NCBI GenBank assembly: GCA_965247995.1
Contig: OZ252041.1
Coordinates: 1,302,001-1,366,000 of the forward strand
Direction: 5' to 3'
DNA from: JASLZO01 sp965247995
GTDB lineage: Bacteria; Chloroflexota; Dehalococcoidia; UBA6926
Length of the DNA stretch: 64,000 nt
Part shown: positions 47,403-56,458 of the stretch, piece by piece
Layout of the letters: each line of letters begins with the position of its first letter
Position numbering within the stretch: position 1 is the stretch's first letter
The notes under the pieces: generated by a model
Database searches by the model: none
Told to the model about the DNA's origin: nothing
Seen by the model: only the letters and a program-made list of their open reading frames with translations
Position numbers and translations under genes: made by a program

Positions 47403-48616
47403 TTGGACTTCACGCTTGCGCCTGAAGACGAAGCATCCCGCCTCGAAGTACGCGAGTTCCTCCGAAAGGAATGGGACCACGCGGGATTCGACGGCCACAG
47501 CCTCCCCGTTCGCGCTTACGATTTTGATAACCCCGAGTCACGAGAGCATGACAAGGCATTCATTCGGCGGCTCATCGACCAGGGCTGGTTCACGATGCAT
47601 TGGCTCGCAGAGTGGGGTGGCCAAGATGCTCCGCTGGGAAAATAGTTCGTGTACCAAGAAGAGCTCGCGTACGTGAACGCCCCCGCCGGGACGCCGGCCT
47701 CGAATATCACGGGCGCGATCATGCTGCATGCGTCAGATGAGATGAAGCAGTACTTCCTACCGAAGATGGGGCGGAATGAGGTCGACTGGGCACAGGGATT
47801 CTCCGAGCCAAACGCGGGTACAGACCTGGCGAACCTCCAGACACGGGCGGTCGAGGACGGCGATGACTTCGTCGTCACCGGGCAGAAGATATGGAGTTCA
47901 GGTTCGCATTTTGCCGACTGGTATCACGTTCTTGTGCGGACCGATCCCACCGCGCCAAAGCACCGCGGGATCACCTACCTGATGATGCAGATGAAGGACC
48001 AGGATGGGAATCAGATGCCGGGCATCACCCTCCGGCCCCTGTATGACATGTTGGGTCGCAGGCGTTGGAATGAGGTCTTCATGGACGAAGTACGCGTTCC
48101 AAAGCAGTACATCATCGGCGAGGTGAACCGCGGCTGGTACGCGGCGATGACCACGCTGAACTTCGAGCGCACGGGCAGCGCTGCTGCTGCGCGCCACATT
48201 GGAATACTTGACCGATTCGTCGCGCTGATGCGTCGGACGCGCTTCAACGGTGAGCCAGTGCTGGAAGACCCGCTGGTCCGTCACAAGCTGGCGGACTTGC
48301 GCGTGATTCTGGAGGCCGACCGAATGTTGGGCTACCGGGTCGCGTGGATGCAGGCAAAGGGGGAGAGGTCCCACAGGCGGAGGGCGCCATCCAAGGCTAC
48401 CGAAATCAACTGACGGCGAACCGCCACTTCTGGCCGACGCTATCGAGCATCGTTCTGGACTACAAGATGGCGGTAAAGGGCGAGAGCCGGGCGCCACACA
48501 ACGGGATCTACGGAACGAACAACCACCTCATGCTGAGCATTGGATTCGGCGGCGGGGGAGGCATTCTTCTGGGCCCGAACATCATTGCCCAACGTGGCCT
48601 CGGGCTGCCCAGATAA
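47403..48616 (+). pseudogene. Acyl-CoA dehydrogenase, disrupted by an amber stop and a frameshift
   Basis: A full-length acyl-CoA dehydrogenase frame of about 404 codons with two lesions. The first segment (47403-47645, from TTG/ATG MDFTLAPEDEASRLEVREFL) ends at TAG 47643-47645 in DAPLGK-stop-FVYQEELAY, where a CAG (Gln) is expected. The second (47646-48363) carries GFSEPNAGTDLANLQTRA, VTGQKIWSSGSHFADW and the flavin-binding region. A run of five G at 48359-48363 then shifts the frame: one additional G would restore QAKGGEVPQAEGAIQGYRNQ and continue to 48616 (ending GLGLPR). Both ends of the protein are otherwise intact, so decay is recent, or one or both lesions are sequencing errors. The homopolymer site especially invites the latter. 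Confidence 0.85.
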
Positions 48617-48678
48617 GACCAGACGACCGCAACGGCTCGGGGGCCCCGCTCCTCAAGGACCGGTGCCGCTCATGAGTC

Positions 48679-50001
48679 ATGACTGAGAACCAACCGGCGC
48701 GACCCAAGCGGCCGCGGTATTTCTACGGTTGGAATATCGTCGGGGCGTCGTTCTTGGCGCATCTGGCGTACGCGGAGCAGTTCTCTTCGACGCTCGGTCT
48801 GTTCTTCCGGCCGCTGAACGCAGAGTTCGGGTGGAGCAGGTTCCAGATCTCTGCTGTGCAGACGATCGCGCGGTTCGTCGAGGCGGCGAGCGCACCGCTC
48901 GTGGGTCCACTCATCGACCGGTACGGAGCGCGGAGGCTCATGCCGGTGGGTGCAGTCATCACCGCGGTCGCGTTGCTCGCCGTCACGCAAGTAGACAGCC
49001 TGTGGCAGTTCTACCTCGTCCGGGGCATCGTCGCGGCGGTCGGGTTCATGCTCATGGGTTTCCTGGTGACCGGCGTGGCGATCAACAACTGGTTCATCCG
49101 GATGCGCGGCCGTGCACTGGCGATCTCCAACATCGGCAGCAGCATCAGCAATGTGATCCTCATGCCGGCGGCGGTGTTCGTGATCGCGGCGTTCGGGTGG
49201 CGATCCATGTTTGGGATCTTCGCGATCGTGACGATGGTCGTTGTGCTTCTGCCGTCGGCCATCTTGATGAGGAGACGGCCCGAGGACATGGGGCTGCTAC
49301 CAGACGGGGCCGAACCGACGACTACGGACTCCAATGCGGACGCGGCCGGCGAACCCCAGGATGGTGGCCCGTCTGACCCAATCCCGGAGGTAACGTGGAC
49401 GCGCAGACAGGCGATACGAGAGCCGACGTTTTGGTTCTTGGCACTGTCGTTCGCAGTCGCGAGTCTCGCGTTTCAAGGCATTAACATCAGCCTTGCGCCG
49501 TACGCACAGGACCTGGGATACAGCGACACTATCGTCGCGGCGACGCTGACAACCAGGGCGGTGGTCATGGCCGCGACGCTCCCGTTGGTCGGCCTACTCG
49601 CGGAGCATGCGCGCGTCCTGTCAGTCCGGATATTCCCCTTCGTGTGCCAAGGTGTGGGCTCCCTACTGTTCTTGCTTGCCGAGGAGCCCGCGTTCCTGTG
49701 GGCGGCCGTCGTGGTCTACGGAATAGGCATTACCAGCCTGGGCGTTACGCAAGAGGTCCTGTGGGCGAATTCCTTCGGTCGTCTGAGCCTGGGCACGGTC
49801 CGGTCGACGGGTTTCGTCATTACCTTCGGTTTCGGCGCTGCGGGGCCGATGCTCATGAACGCAATATTCGACATCTTGGGGTCGTATAAGCCCGCGTTTG
49901 TCCTGTTCATCGCGCTCTTCGCCATCGCGGCCGCGATGGCGATCTTCATTCGGACGCCTCGCCGCACTGCAGCCGCGGAGCAGGCGAGACCTCATATGTG
50001 A
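48679..50001 (+). CDS. Major facilitator superfamily transporter
   Basis: A 440-residue 12-helix transporter. The motif-A region reads PLIDRYGARRLMPVGAVI, and RGRALAISNIGSSISNVILM lies in the following helices; the long central loop (about 200-240, Asp/Pro rich) separates the two six-helix halves. The general look (YFYGWNIVGASFLAHLAYAE) resembles the monocarboxylate/oxalate-formate antiporter branch (MCT/OFA), suggesting export or import of a small organic acid. The substrate is unknown. It lies between the broken acyl-CoA dehydrogenase and a crotonase gene, hinting at a carboxylic acid catabolic group. Confidence 0.9.
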   Translation: MTENQPARPKRPRYFYGWNIVGASFLAHLAYAEQFSSTLGLFFRPLNAEFGWSRFQISAVQTIARFVEAASAPLVGPLIDRYGARRLMPVGAVITAVALLAVTQVDSLWQFYLVRGIVAAVGFMLMGFLVTGVAINNWFIRMRGRALAISNIGSSISNVILMPAAVFVIAAFGWRSMFGIFAIVTMVVVLLPSAILMRRRPEDMGLLPDGAEPTTTDSNADAAGEPQDGGPSDPIPEVTWTRRQAIREPTFWFLALSFAVASLAFQGINISLAPYAQDLGYSDTIVAATLTTRAVVMAATLPLVGLLAEHARVLSVRIFPFVCQGVGSLLFLLAEEPAFLWAAVVVYGIGITSLGVTQEVLWANSFGRLSLGTVRSTGFVITFGFGAAGPMLMNAIFDILGSYKPAFVLFIALFAIAAAMAIFIRTPRRTAAAEQARPHM

Positions 50002-50008
50002 TTCCGGT

Positions 50009-50899
50009 CTAGCCGGACTCCTCTTGAGCTCGGCGTGACCGTGGCCCGAACGGCTCGGGTTGGAACGGGCCGTCACGCAATTGAAGGTACGCGCGGATCC
50101 CTTGATCGCGCCGCGCCTCGTCGAGCGGCCGTCGAAACTCCTCGCGCAGCATCACGTGGGCAGGGGCGGACAGGACCCCATCGAGCTTGATCGCGTTGTG
50201 AAGACCCATCATCTCCAAGCCCATGGTGGCGACCGCGAGGTTGATCTTGACGGTCTCCGGTGAGACCAGCGCTATTCGCTCTACCACCTTGAAGCATTCT
50301 TCGATGAGTTCATCACGGGGATACACCGCATTGACGAGTCCGATTCGCAGGGCCTCGCCGGCGTCGATGTGGTCGCCAGTGAGGCTGTATCGCAGTGCGT
50401 TCTTGTAGCCGGCGTTGAGCGTCCAAATGAAGCTCGTATTTGACCCGTGGCGGACCTCGGGTTGAGCAAAGACTGCGTCCTCCGAGGCGAAGGTCATATG
50501 CGAGTACAGGGCGTACCAGGAGCCGCCACCCATGCACCAGCCGTTGATTGCGGCGATCACGGGTGTGCCCAGCTCCCAGAGGTGCAGAAAGCGTCGGTTG
50601 TCACCGAGCCAAGAATCGATGAACTCAGCCACGCTCATGCCCTCGGGCACCCCGTAGGGCCAGACGAGGTCCCGTCTCCGGCCACTGCCGCCGCCTTGGT
50701 CATAACCAGAGGAGAATGAACGGCCAGCACCCGTCAGGACGATCGCTCGGACCTCGGGATCGCTATCAGCCTCGTCCAACGCTTGATGAAGCTCGTCTTC
50801 GAGCGTGCGACTGATGGCGTTCAGCGCTTCTGGCCGGTTCAACGTGATGAGTACGCCGCCTCGTTGCTTCTCGTACAGGATTTCGCTGTAGTCCGGCAT
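50009..50899 (-). CDS. Enoyl-CoA hydratase/isomerase family protein
   Basis: A 296-residue crotonase-fold enzyme. It has the family start SEILYEKQRGGVLITLNRPE, first oxyanion loop GAGRSFSSGYDQGGG (a tyrosine in place of the usual Met), NGWCMGGGSWYALYSH, and AQPEVRHGSNTSFIW with the first Glu. The second catalytic Glu region reads ALRYSLTGDHI, so it may not be a standard hydratase. The C-terminal 45 residues are longer than usual. ATG 50899 is chosen because AAAGGGGG precedes it; an in-frame ATG at 50920 lies upstream of that ribosome site. It is convergent with the MFS gene and follows the Nudix gene on the same strand. Confidence 0.87.
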   Translation of the reverse strand: MPDYSEILYEKQRGGVLITLNRPEALNAISRTLEDELHQALDEADSDPEVRAIVLTGAGRSFSSGYDQGGGSGRRRDLVWPYGVPEGMSVAEFIDSWLGDNRRFLHLWELGTPVIAAINGWCMGGGSWYALYSHMTFASEDAVFAQPEVRHGSNTSFIWTLNAGYKNALRYSLTGDHIDAGEALRIGLVNAVYPRDELIEECFKVVERIALVSPETVKINLAVATMGLEMMGLHNAIKLDGVLSAPAHVMLREEFRRPLDEARRDQGIRAYLQLRDGPFQPEPFGPRSRRAQEESG

Positions 50900-50931
50900 G
50901 GGTACCCCCTTTCGATTCAATGAAGAGCATT

Positions 50932-51543
50932 CTAGTCTTGGGTTGATGGATGAGGTCCCGACGCCGCGTCCATGACTTTAAGGAAATCAACGAGCATCCG
51001 TGCCGTGGCGCCCCAAATGCGGTGTCCTTGATGGTGGAACTCGTAAACAGGAGCGGGCGGTCCTCCACCATACGAAACCATCTCGGGACCCTGGCGATAG
51101 CGGTCCCAGATCTCGCGTGCCGGCACCTCCAACAGCTCAGCGACCTCCAGTCCGCTGGGATTGTAACTAGGCGTCACGACACTGCCGACGAACGGCGTGA
51201 CGGCGAACCCGGACCGTGTTTCATGGTCGCTGATCCTGCCCAAGACGCGGACGTCGCTGGGCTCGATCCCAACCTCTTCCCATGCTTCCCGTAGGGCTGT
51301 GGCCTCGAGCGTTGCATCCTCGTCGTCGCGCGCGCCTCCGGGAAATGAAACCTCACCTTTGTGATGCTCGACTTTGCTGGTGCGCACGGTGAAGAGCAGC
51401 CGGTGGTTGGGCCCGGAGCCGAGGAAGGGGATCAGCACCGCGGCTGCGATCAGACCGGAATTGGAAACCGGCACCGGATGATAGTCGTTCAGGACGCGCT
51501 GGATGTTTCGTGCGCCGAAGTCGGGTGGGTTAGGCGTGGTCAT
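50932..51543 (-). CDS. Nudix hydrolase, CoA pyrophosphatase (NudL/YeaB-like)
   Basis: A 203-residue Nudix protein. The Nudix box is intact: SFPGGARDDEDATLEATALR followed by EAWEEVGIEPSDV. FTVRTSKVEHHKGEVSFPGG before it is the NuCoA motif of CoA pyrophosphatases, which split CoA and acyl-CoA to 3',5'-ADP and 4'-phosphopantetheine. ATG 51543 has GAGG six bases upstream. It sits just upstream of a crotonase gene, both with CoA-linked substrates. Confidence 0.9.
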   Translation of the reverse strand: MTTPNPPDFGARNIQRVLNDYHPVPVSNSGLIAAAVLIPFLGSGPNHRLLFTVRTSKVEHHKGEVSFPGGARDDEDATLEATALREAWEEVGIEPSDVRVLGRISDHETRSGFAVTPFVGSVVTPSYNPSGLEVAELLEVPAREIWDRYRQGPEMVSYGGGPPAPVYEFHHQGHRIWGATARMLVDFLKVMDAASGPHPSTQD

Positions 51544-51680
51544 GTATATCCTCGGCCGGATCCAGGGATCTCTGGCGAGGAGTATATTGCTAGGCGTCGC
51601 GCGGGGGCCGCGTCTGGTTTCCCTGCGGGATTATAATGGTGAGGAGCGAGCGTCAGGGCCTCAACGGCGGGGGAGGGGCT

Positions 51681-52091
51681 ATGGCTGAGAAGTTCGAGCG
51701 AGAGATCGAAGAGATTATTCGGAACTCGGGGAGCGAGCTCCCACCGCCGCCGCGATCCGCGCGGCGGTCGGTGCGCCGGGCACGGTCCACGGGCCGCAAC
51801 TGGCGGCTAGGCATCAAAGCCGGCCCGATGATGATGGCGTCGGTCGCGTTGTTGCTCGTCGGTGTGCTCCTGTGGAATGTCTCGAATGGACTCGGCGGGC
51901 TAATGATGCTAGGCGCCGTGATTCTGTTCCTGCTGTCGTACATGCTGTTTTTCGGCAGGTGGGCAACGGGCGGGAGCGGCGGATATGAGAAGCGATGGCG
52001 TGGGCAACCGATCGCGAATGGTCCTGCAGGTCCGTCGCTTACCGTACGACTCCGAGCTTGGTGGGAGCGAACGCGCTTCCGACGGAACTAG
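51681..52091 (+). CDS. Small membrane protein, function unknown
   Basis: A 136-residue protein with a charged N-terminal third (MAEKFEREIEEIIRNSGSEL then PPPPRSARRSVRRARS), two adjacent transmembrane segments (about 46-66, PMMMASVALLLVGVLLWNVS; about 70-90, LGGLMMLGAVILFLLSYMLF) and a basic C-terminal tail. The early acidic helix followed by a Pro/Arg-rich stretch recurs in small actinobacterial and Chloroflexota membrane proteins, but no named family is certain. ATG 51681 follows GGGAGGGG, so it is preferred to an upstream in-frame start at 51636. Confidence 0.75.
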   Translation: MAEKFEREIEEIIRNSGSELPPPPRSARRSVRRARSTGRNWRLGIKAGPMMMASVALLLVGVLLWNVSNGLGGLMMLGAVILFLLSYMLFFGRWATGGSGGYEKRWRGQPIANGPAGPSLTVRLRAWWERTRFRRN

Positions 52092-52144
52092 CTCGTCCCA
52101 CATCTCGCTGTACCCCTACGCGGGCTGCAGCGAGATGTGTTCAG

Positions 52145-52582
52145 TTAGGCAGCGGGTTCGGCTGTGGCTGACGCGAGTTGGTCAAGCAATCGGTGGAACA
52201 TCTCCGTATCCCACGAAAGCTCGATACGCTTGATTTTCCGGCCATCGAACGTCAAGAGCCAACCCATCCGTGTTTGGAAGCGTTCGCCAGTCTTGGTCGT
52301 CCCTTCTTGAACCGTGCTGGCGAACACGGCATCGCCTTCTGCCAGAATGGTGTCGGTGCGGCTGGTGACATTGTCGACAAGGCGGCGCCAGATCTTGACA
52401 AAGAAATCATTGAAGAAATCCCGAATAGCGGCGGGTCCGGCATACGGTCTGCCGGAGCTGGCGCCTGGGACTTCCATCGCTACTTCAGGATGGAGGTATA
52501 ACACCATCCGGTCCATGTCCTGATCGCGAAGGCACCGGAAGCACTCGATCACGATCTCTTTGTTCCATTGACTATCGTTCAC
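52145..52582 (-). CDS. SnoaL/NTF2-like domain protein
   Basis: A 145-residue protein of the SnoaL-like polyketide cyclase/NTF2 superfamily: VIECFRCLRDQDMDRMVLYL, VPGASSGRPYAGPAAIRDFF and TGERFQTRMGWLLTFDGRKI are typical of limonene-epoxide-hydrolase or steroid-isomerase-like folds. Such small cone-shaped domains bind or convert hydrophobic ligands. GTG 52582 (MNDSQWNKEIV) is preferred, with TGAGGT upstream; a longer in-frame start at 52666 adds 28 dissimilar residues. It lies downstream of mfd's convergent-free end on the same strand, 94 bases from it. Confidence 0.75.
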   Translation of the reverse strand: MNDSQWNKEIVIECFRCLRDQDMDRMVLYLHPEVAMEVPGASSGRPYAGPAAIRDFFNDFFVKIWRRLVDNVTSRTDTILAEGDAVFASTVQEGTTKTGERFQTRMGWLLTFDGRKIKRIELSWDTEMFHRLLDQLASATAEPAA

Positions 52583-52676
52583 CTGTTGTACCTCAATCCG
52601 GCTGTTTGGTCGGTATAGACCCCGGCAGTTCCGAGACCGCTGACTACCAGTATGTGTCTTGGTCAACGAGAATCAA

Positions 52677-55600
52677 TCATGCGGGCGCAGATTCCTGATG
52701 TGCGACTAGTACGGGTGCGCGCGCAGTGATCTGTTGACGGAGAACTTCTAGCACCGCGAGCACATCGCGCCGCCATTCACTCGCGCCGGATGATGTCTTG
52801 ACGCGCACCTGAAGGTGGCCGACCTCGGCACCTGGGACAGTTCGCTGCAGACCCGATCGGTCGAGCCACGAGACATCTCGGAGACGCACGATTACGTCGC
52901 GCCCGTCAGTCGCGAATCCGCGGACGGCCCCCATCGTTTGTGCTCCGTGCGAGCGCAAGAGCACCACGAATAGGAGGTTCTCGACCGGCTCGGGTATCGC
53001 GCCGAAACGGTCTTCCAGCTCGCGTCTCGTCTCGTGGACCTGTTCGGGATTGGTGGTCTCGACGAGCTTCTGGTACACGGCGAGTCGCGTCGCCGTGTCC
53101 TCGATGTAGGTGGTTGGGATGTGGGCGTCGACCGGGACGTCGACCGAGGGCCGTGGGAATGTGCGACCGGTCAACTGACGACGCTCCCCCCTTCCGACAT
53201 CGGACGACGAGTGGTCCGCTTGTCGGAGTTCGTCCACGGCCTCCGCGAGCATGCGCGTGTACAGATCGAACCCGACGGCTGCGACGTGACCGCTCTGTTC
53301 GGCGCCCAAGACGTTGCCGGCACCGCGGATCTCCAGGTCTTTCATCGCGATGCGGAACCCCGACCCTAACTCCGAGGCAGAGAGGATTGCACGTAGCCGC
53401 CGCTCCGCTGTCTCCGTGAGGATGCGGTCTCTCTTGAACAGGCAATACGCGTATGCCCGGACGGAGGAGCGACCCACACGGCCCCGCAGCTGATAGAGCT
53501 GAGTCAGTCCTAGCTTGTCGGCCTCGTCGATGATCAGCGTGTTCGCGTTCGGAATGTCCAAGCCGGCCTGAATGATGGTCGTGCAGATCAACACGTCGGA
53601 TGCGCCCTCTGAGAAATCCTCCATCACGTGCCCGAGCGCATCTGGCGGCATACGCCCGTGGGCGACGGAGAACGAGGCCTCGGGTACCAACTCCCTCAGA
53701 TGTCGGTGCACCTGCTCGATATCGCGGATGCGGTTGTGGACGAAGAAAATCTGTCCGCCACGATCCATCTCACGGAGGATGGCCTCGCGAATTTGCCGAT
53801 CATCCGATTCGCCGACGTACGTCATGACCGGGACGCGCTCTTCGGGTGCGGTCTCGATGCGGCTCATGTCGCGGATGCCCAGCAGCGCCATATGGAGCGT
53901 TCGAGGTATCGGGGTGGCCGTCATCATCAGTACGTCGACGCCGACTCGCATTCGTCTCAGGCTCTCTTTGTGTTTGACCCCGAACCGCTGCTCTTCGTCG
54001 ATCACGACCAGCGCCAAGTTCTTGAATCCCACGTCGTTCGAGAGAAGCCGGTGCGTCCCAATGACGATGTCGACGTCGCCTGCGTTCAACGCCTGGACGG
54101 TCTCGCGTTGCTGTGCTTCTGATCGCAGGCGGGACAACATGTCGACCCGGACCGGGAACGGATCGAGCCGCTCGCGGAAATTCGCGTAGTGCTGCTGGGC
54201 AAGGATGGTCGTCGGGACCAGAACGGCGACTTGGCCCCCGTTCTGAACAGCCTTGAACGCCGCGCGAAGGGCAACTTCAGTCTTTCCGTACCCCACGTCC
54301 CCACAGATCAGCCTGTCCATCGGCGTCGCGCGTTCGAGGTCTCGCTTGACCTCCCGAATAGCGAGCATCTGGTCCGGGGTCTCTTCGAACGGGAACGACG
54401 TCTCCAACTCCCACTGCCAGGGGGTGTCCGTCGCGAGGGCGGAGCCGCGTTCGAGTTCCCGGGCCGCGTAGAGAGCGATGAGTTCTCGTGCGAACTCGAC
54501 TGCTGCCTCCTTCGCACGCCGTTTCGTGGACGCCCATTCCGTGCTCCCGAGCCGCGACAGGGTCGGTGCGCCGCCCGGTCCGATATACCGGGTGATCCGG
54601 TCGATCTGATCGGTCGGAACGTAGAGCCGGTCCCCTTGGGCGTAGGCGAGGATGAGGTACTCGCGTTCCGATCCGTCCAGATCGCGATTCTCCGTCCCTT
54701 CGAAACGGCCGATGCCGTGCTCTACGTGCACAACGTGATCGCCCGGAGTGAGCTCAGACAGGAAGGAATCGTGCCTTGTAGGGCGTCTCCTGGCCTGACG
54801 GGACCGTTTGATGATGCCGAAGACCTCGGCGTCAGTTAGCAACGTGATCCCGTCCACAGGACCGTCCTCGCCTCCCTTCCCGAGTGACCAACCCTCCGCG
54901 AGTCCTTGCGAGACCATGGTGAGCGTGCCTGGGGTTGGGACGATATCGATGTCATCCCGGACTGAGAGTTCGTGCCCCTCGGCCTCGAGCAGTTCGGCAA
55001 GTCGCTGGGCCTGTAACGAGGCGACAACGATCGCTTGCCCATTGCCGCGTGCAAGACGGATGTCGTTGGCCAACCTCGGGACCTGACCGCCGTAGGAGTC
55101 TGGAGCGACGAATCCCAGCGACCCAAACCCGCGCGAACCGCCGTCGGTTGGGCCGCCTGTGCTGGAGAACGGCGCCAGGTGTACCTGGCGCGGTATGTCC
55201 TCCAACGTTTGTCCGAACCGCTCGATGGGCGCCAACGGGCTGGGATAGTCCTGCGGCAACACGCCTCGATCGACCTGACCGTCCCGGATCTCCCGCCCGC
55301 GGGCCGCGAGCTCTTCCAACGCGGCGCCAAGTCGCGCCGGACGGTCGACTACCAAAACGGTGTCATCTGGCAGATGGTCCAGTAGCGTGGTGCGTTGAAA
55401 GAGTGGGGAGAAGAACTCGGCTCCCGGGAACAGTGCACCGTCAGCAACTCTCGCAAGGTCTCCCAGGAGTCCGCTCTGGTCGCTTTCTTGCAAAGTGGAC
55501 TGATCAAGGTCCAACTCCGGGCGAGGCATCAGGGCGGGCAACAACTCCCGTGCAGGAACGATCGAGACCGCATCGACGTTCCGGACCGACCGTTGGGTGC

Positions 55601-56351
55601 CGGGGTCGAAGAGCCGGATGCTCTCAACTTGCGATCCGAACAGTTCGATGCGGGCCGGGGCATCGGAACCTGGCGACCAGACATCGACGATTCCACCACG
55701 CCGACTGAACGATCCGGGGACCTCAACCGCTGGGGTCGCTTCGTATCCAATGTCGATCCATCGGCGAGTCAGTGTATCGAGGGAAAACGAGTCTCCGACG
55801 GCCACGGAGTGCGAGGCTTGGTCCATAACATCCGGTGGAAGCGTGATCTGGATCGCCGCGTGGCCGCTGGCGATGATCAAGGGTTCGAGATGGGGAAGGA
55901 TGGATGTCTCCAGGTTTGAAGGCGAACTACGACCGACCGGCTGGTGGCCGTTCGTGACGCGACTGGTCGTGTCTCTGGCCCTGCTCCGGTCCAACGCAGC
56001 GAGGACGCGGAGTCGATCGCGGGACGTCGTCGCCTCGCTGGCCAGTCGTTCGAACGGTAGAGAATCTGGCTCGGGGAAAAGCAGTCCGAGGTCGTCCACT
56101 GCCGCCGCCGGCCTCTCGCGGGGCAAGTACGGCAGGACGTGTTCGTACGCCGCGCGGGCGTCGTCCGGGCCGGGCAGTAACCACAAGACGGGCCGACCCA
56201 AATCGCGCCACAACGCAGCGACCAAGTAGGGCTTCGCTCCGTCGAGCGGGTCGAGGATGATCGGGTGCGGCTGGCCGGAACGCAGCGACTCGACGAGGGC
56301 TCGATACGTGCTGCGCCGTCGCACTGCGTCCAGGACTCCGAACAGGCTCAC
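52677..56351 (-). CDS. mfd: Transcription-repair coupling factor
   Basis: Superfamily 2 ATPase that displaces stalled RNA polymerase and recruits UvrA; about 1224 residues. Domain order: UvrB-homology N-terminal region (about 1-350), CarD-like RNA polymerase-interaction domain (about 500-570, TPGDHVVHVEHGIGRFEGTE), helicase domains with Walker A GDVGYGKTEVALRAAF, DEEQRFG and TATPIPRTLHMALLGIRDMS, motif VI region QLRGRVGRSSVRAYAY, then the C-terminal TRCF domain (AVYQKLVETTNPEQ). GTG 56351 is chosen: GGGAGGA lies six bases upstream, while an in-frame TTG at 56363 lies within that site. Confidence 0.97.
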   Translation of the reverse strand: MSLFGVLDAVRRRSTYRALVESLRSGQPHPIILDPLDGAKPYLVAALWRDLGRPVLWLLPGPDDARAAYEHVLPYLPRERPAAAVDDLGLLFPEPDSLPFERLASEATTSRDRLRVLAALDRSRARDTTSRVTNGHQPVGRSSPSNLETSILPHLEPLIIASGHAAIQITLPPDVMDQASHSVAVGDSFSLDTLTRRWIDIGYEATPAVEVPGSFSRRGGIVDVWSPGSDAPARIELFGSQVESIRLFDPGTQRSVRNVDAVSIVPARELLPALMPRPELDLDQSTLQESDQSGLLGDLARVADGALFPGAEFFSPLFQRTTLLDHLPDDTVLVVDRPARLGAALEELAARGREIRDGQVDRGVLPQDYPSPLAPIERFGQTLEDIPRQVHLAPFSSTGGPTDGGSRGFGSLGFVAPDSYGGQVPRLANDIRLARGNGQAIVVASLQAQRLAELLEAEGHELSVRDDIDIVPTPGTLTMVSQGLAEGWSLGKGGEDGPVDGITLLTDAEVFGIIKRSRQARRRPTRHDSFLSELTPGDHVVHVEHGIGRFEGTENRDLDGSEREYLILAYAQGDRLYVPTDQIDRITRYIGPGGAPTLSRLGSTEWASTKRRAKEAAVEFARELIALYAARELERGSALATDTPWQWELETSFPFEETPDQMLAIREVKRDLERATPMDRLICGDVGYGKTEVALRAAFKAVQNGGQVAVLVPTTILAQQHYANFRERLDPFPVRVDMLSRLRSEAQQRETVQALNAGDVDIVIGTHRLLSNDVGFKNLALVVIDEEQRFGVKHKESLRRMRVGVDVLMMTATPIPRTLHMALLGIRDMSRIETAPEERVPVMTYVGESDDRQIREAILREMDRGGQIFFVHNRIRDIEQVHRHLRELVPEASFSVAHGRMPPDALGHVMEDFSEGASDVLICTTIIQAGLDIPNANTLIIDEADKLGLTQLYQLRGRVGRSSVRAYAYCLFKRDRILTETAERRLRAILSASELGSGFRIAMKDLEIRGAGNVLGAEQSGHVAAVGFDLYTRMLAEAVDELRQADHSSSDVGRGERRQLTGRTFPRPSVDVPVDAHIPTTYIEDTATRLAVYQKLVETTNPEQVHETRRELEDRFGAIPEPVENLLFVVLLRSHGAQTMGAVRGFATDGRDVIVRLRDVSWLDRSGLQRTVPGAEVGHLQVRVKTSSGASEWRRDVLAVLEVLRQQITARAPVLVAHQESAPA

Positions 56352-56458
56352 ACATCCTCCCAACTCATCCCGTGAGTACGCCCAATTGACCCGACGCTCA
56401 AGCGGGCGGGCACATCAGCAAGACTACTCTTGGGGGAGCGTCTGCGGGAGCGGCCCCG

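Noticed and set aside
47643..47645. Amber codon as pyrrolysine or selenocysteine-like recoding
   Set aside because: Acyl-CoA dehydrogenases have no such residue, an ordinary Gln fits, and a second lesion lies downstream in the same gene.
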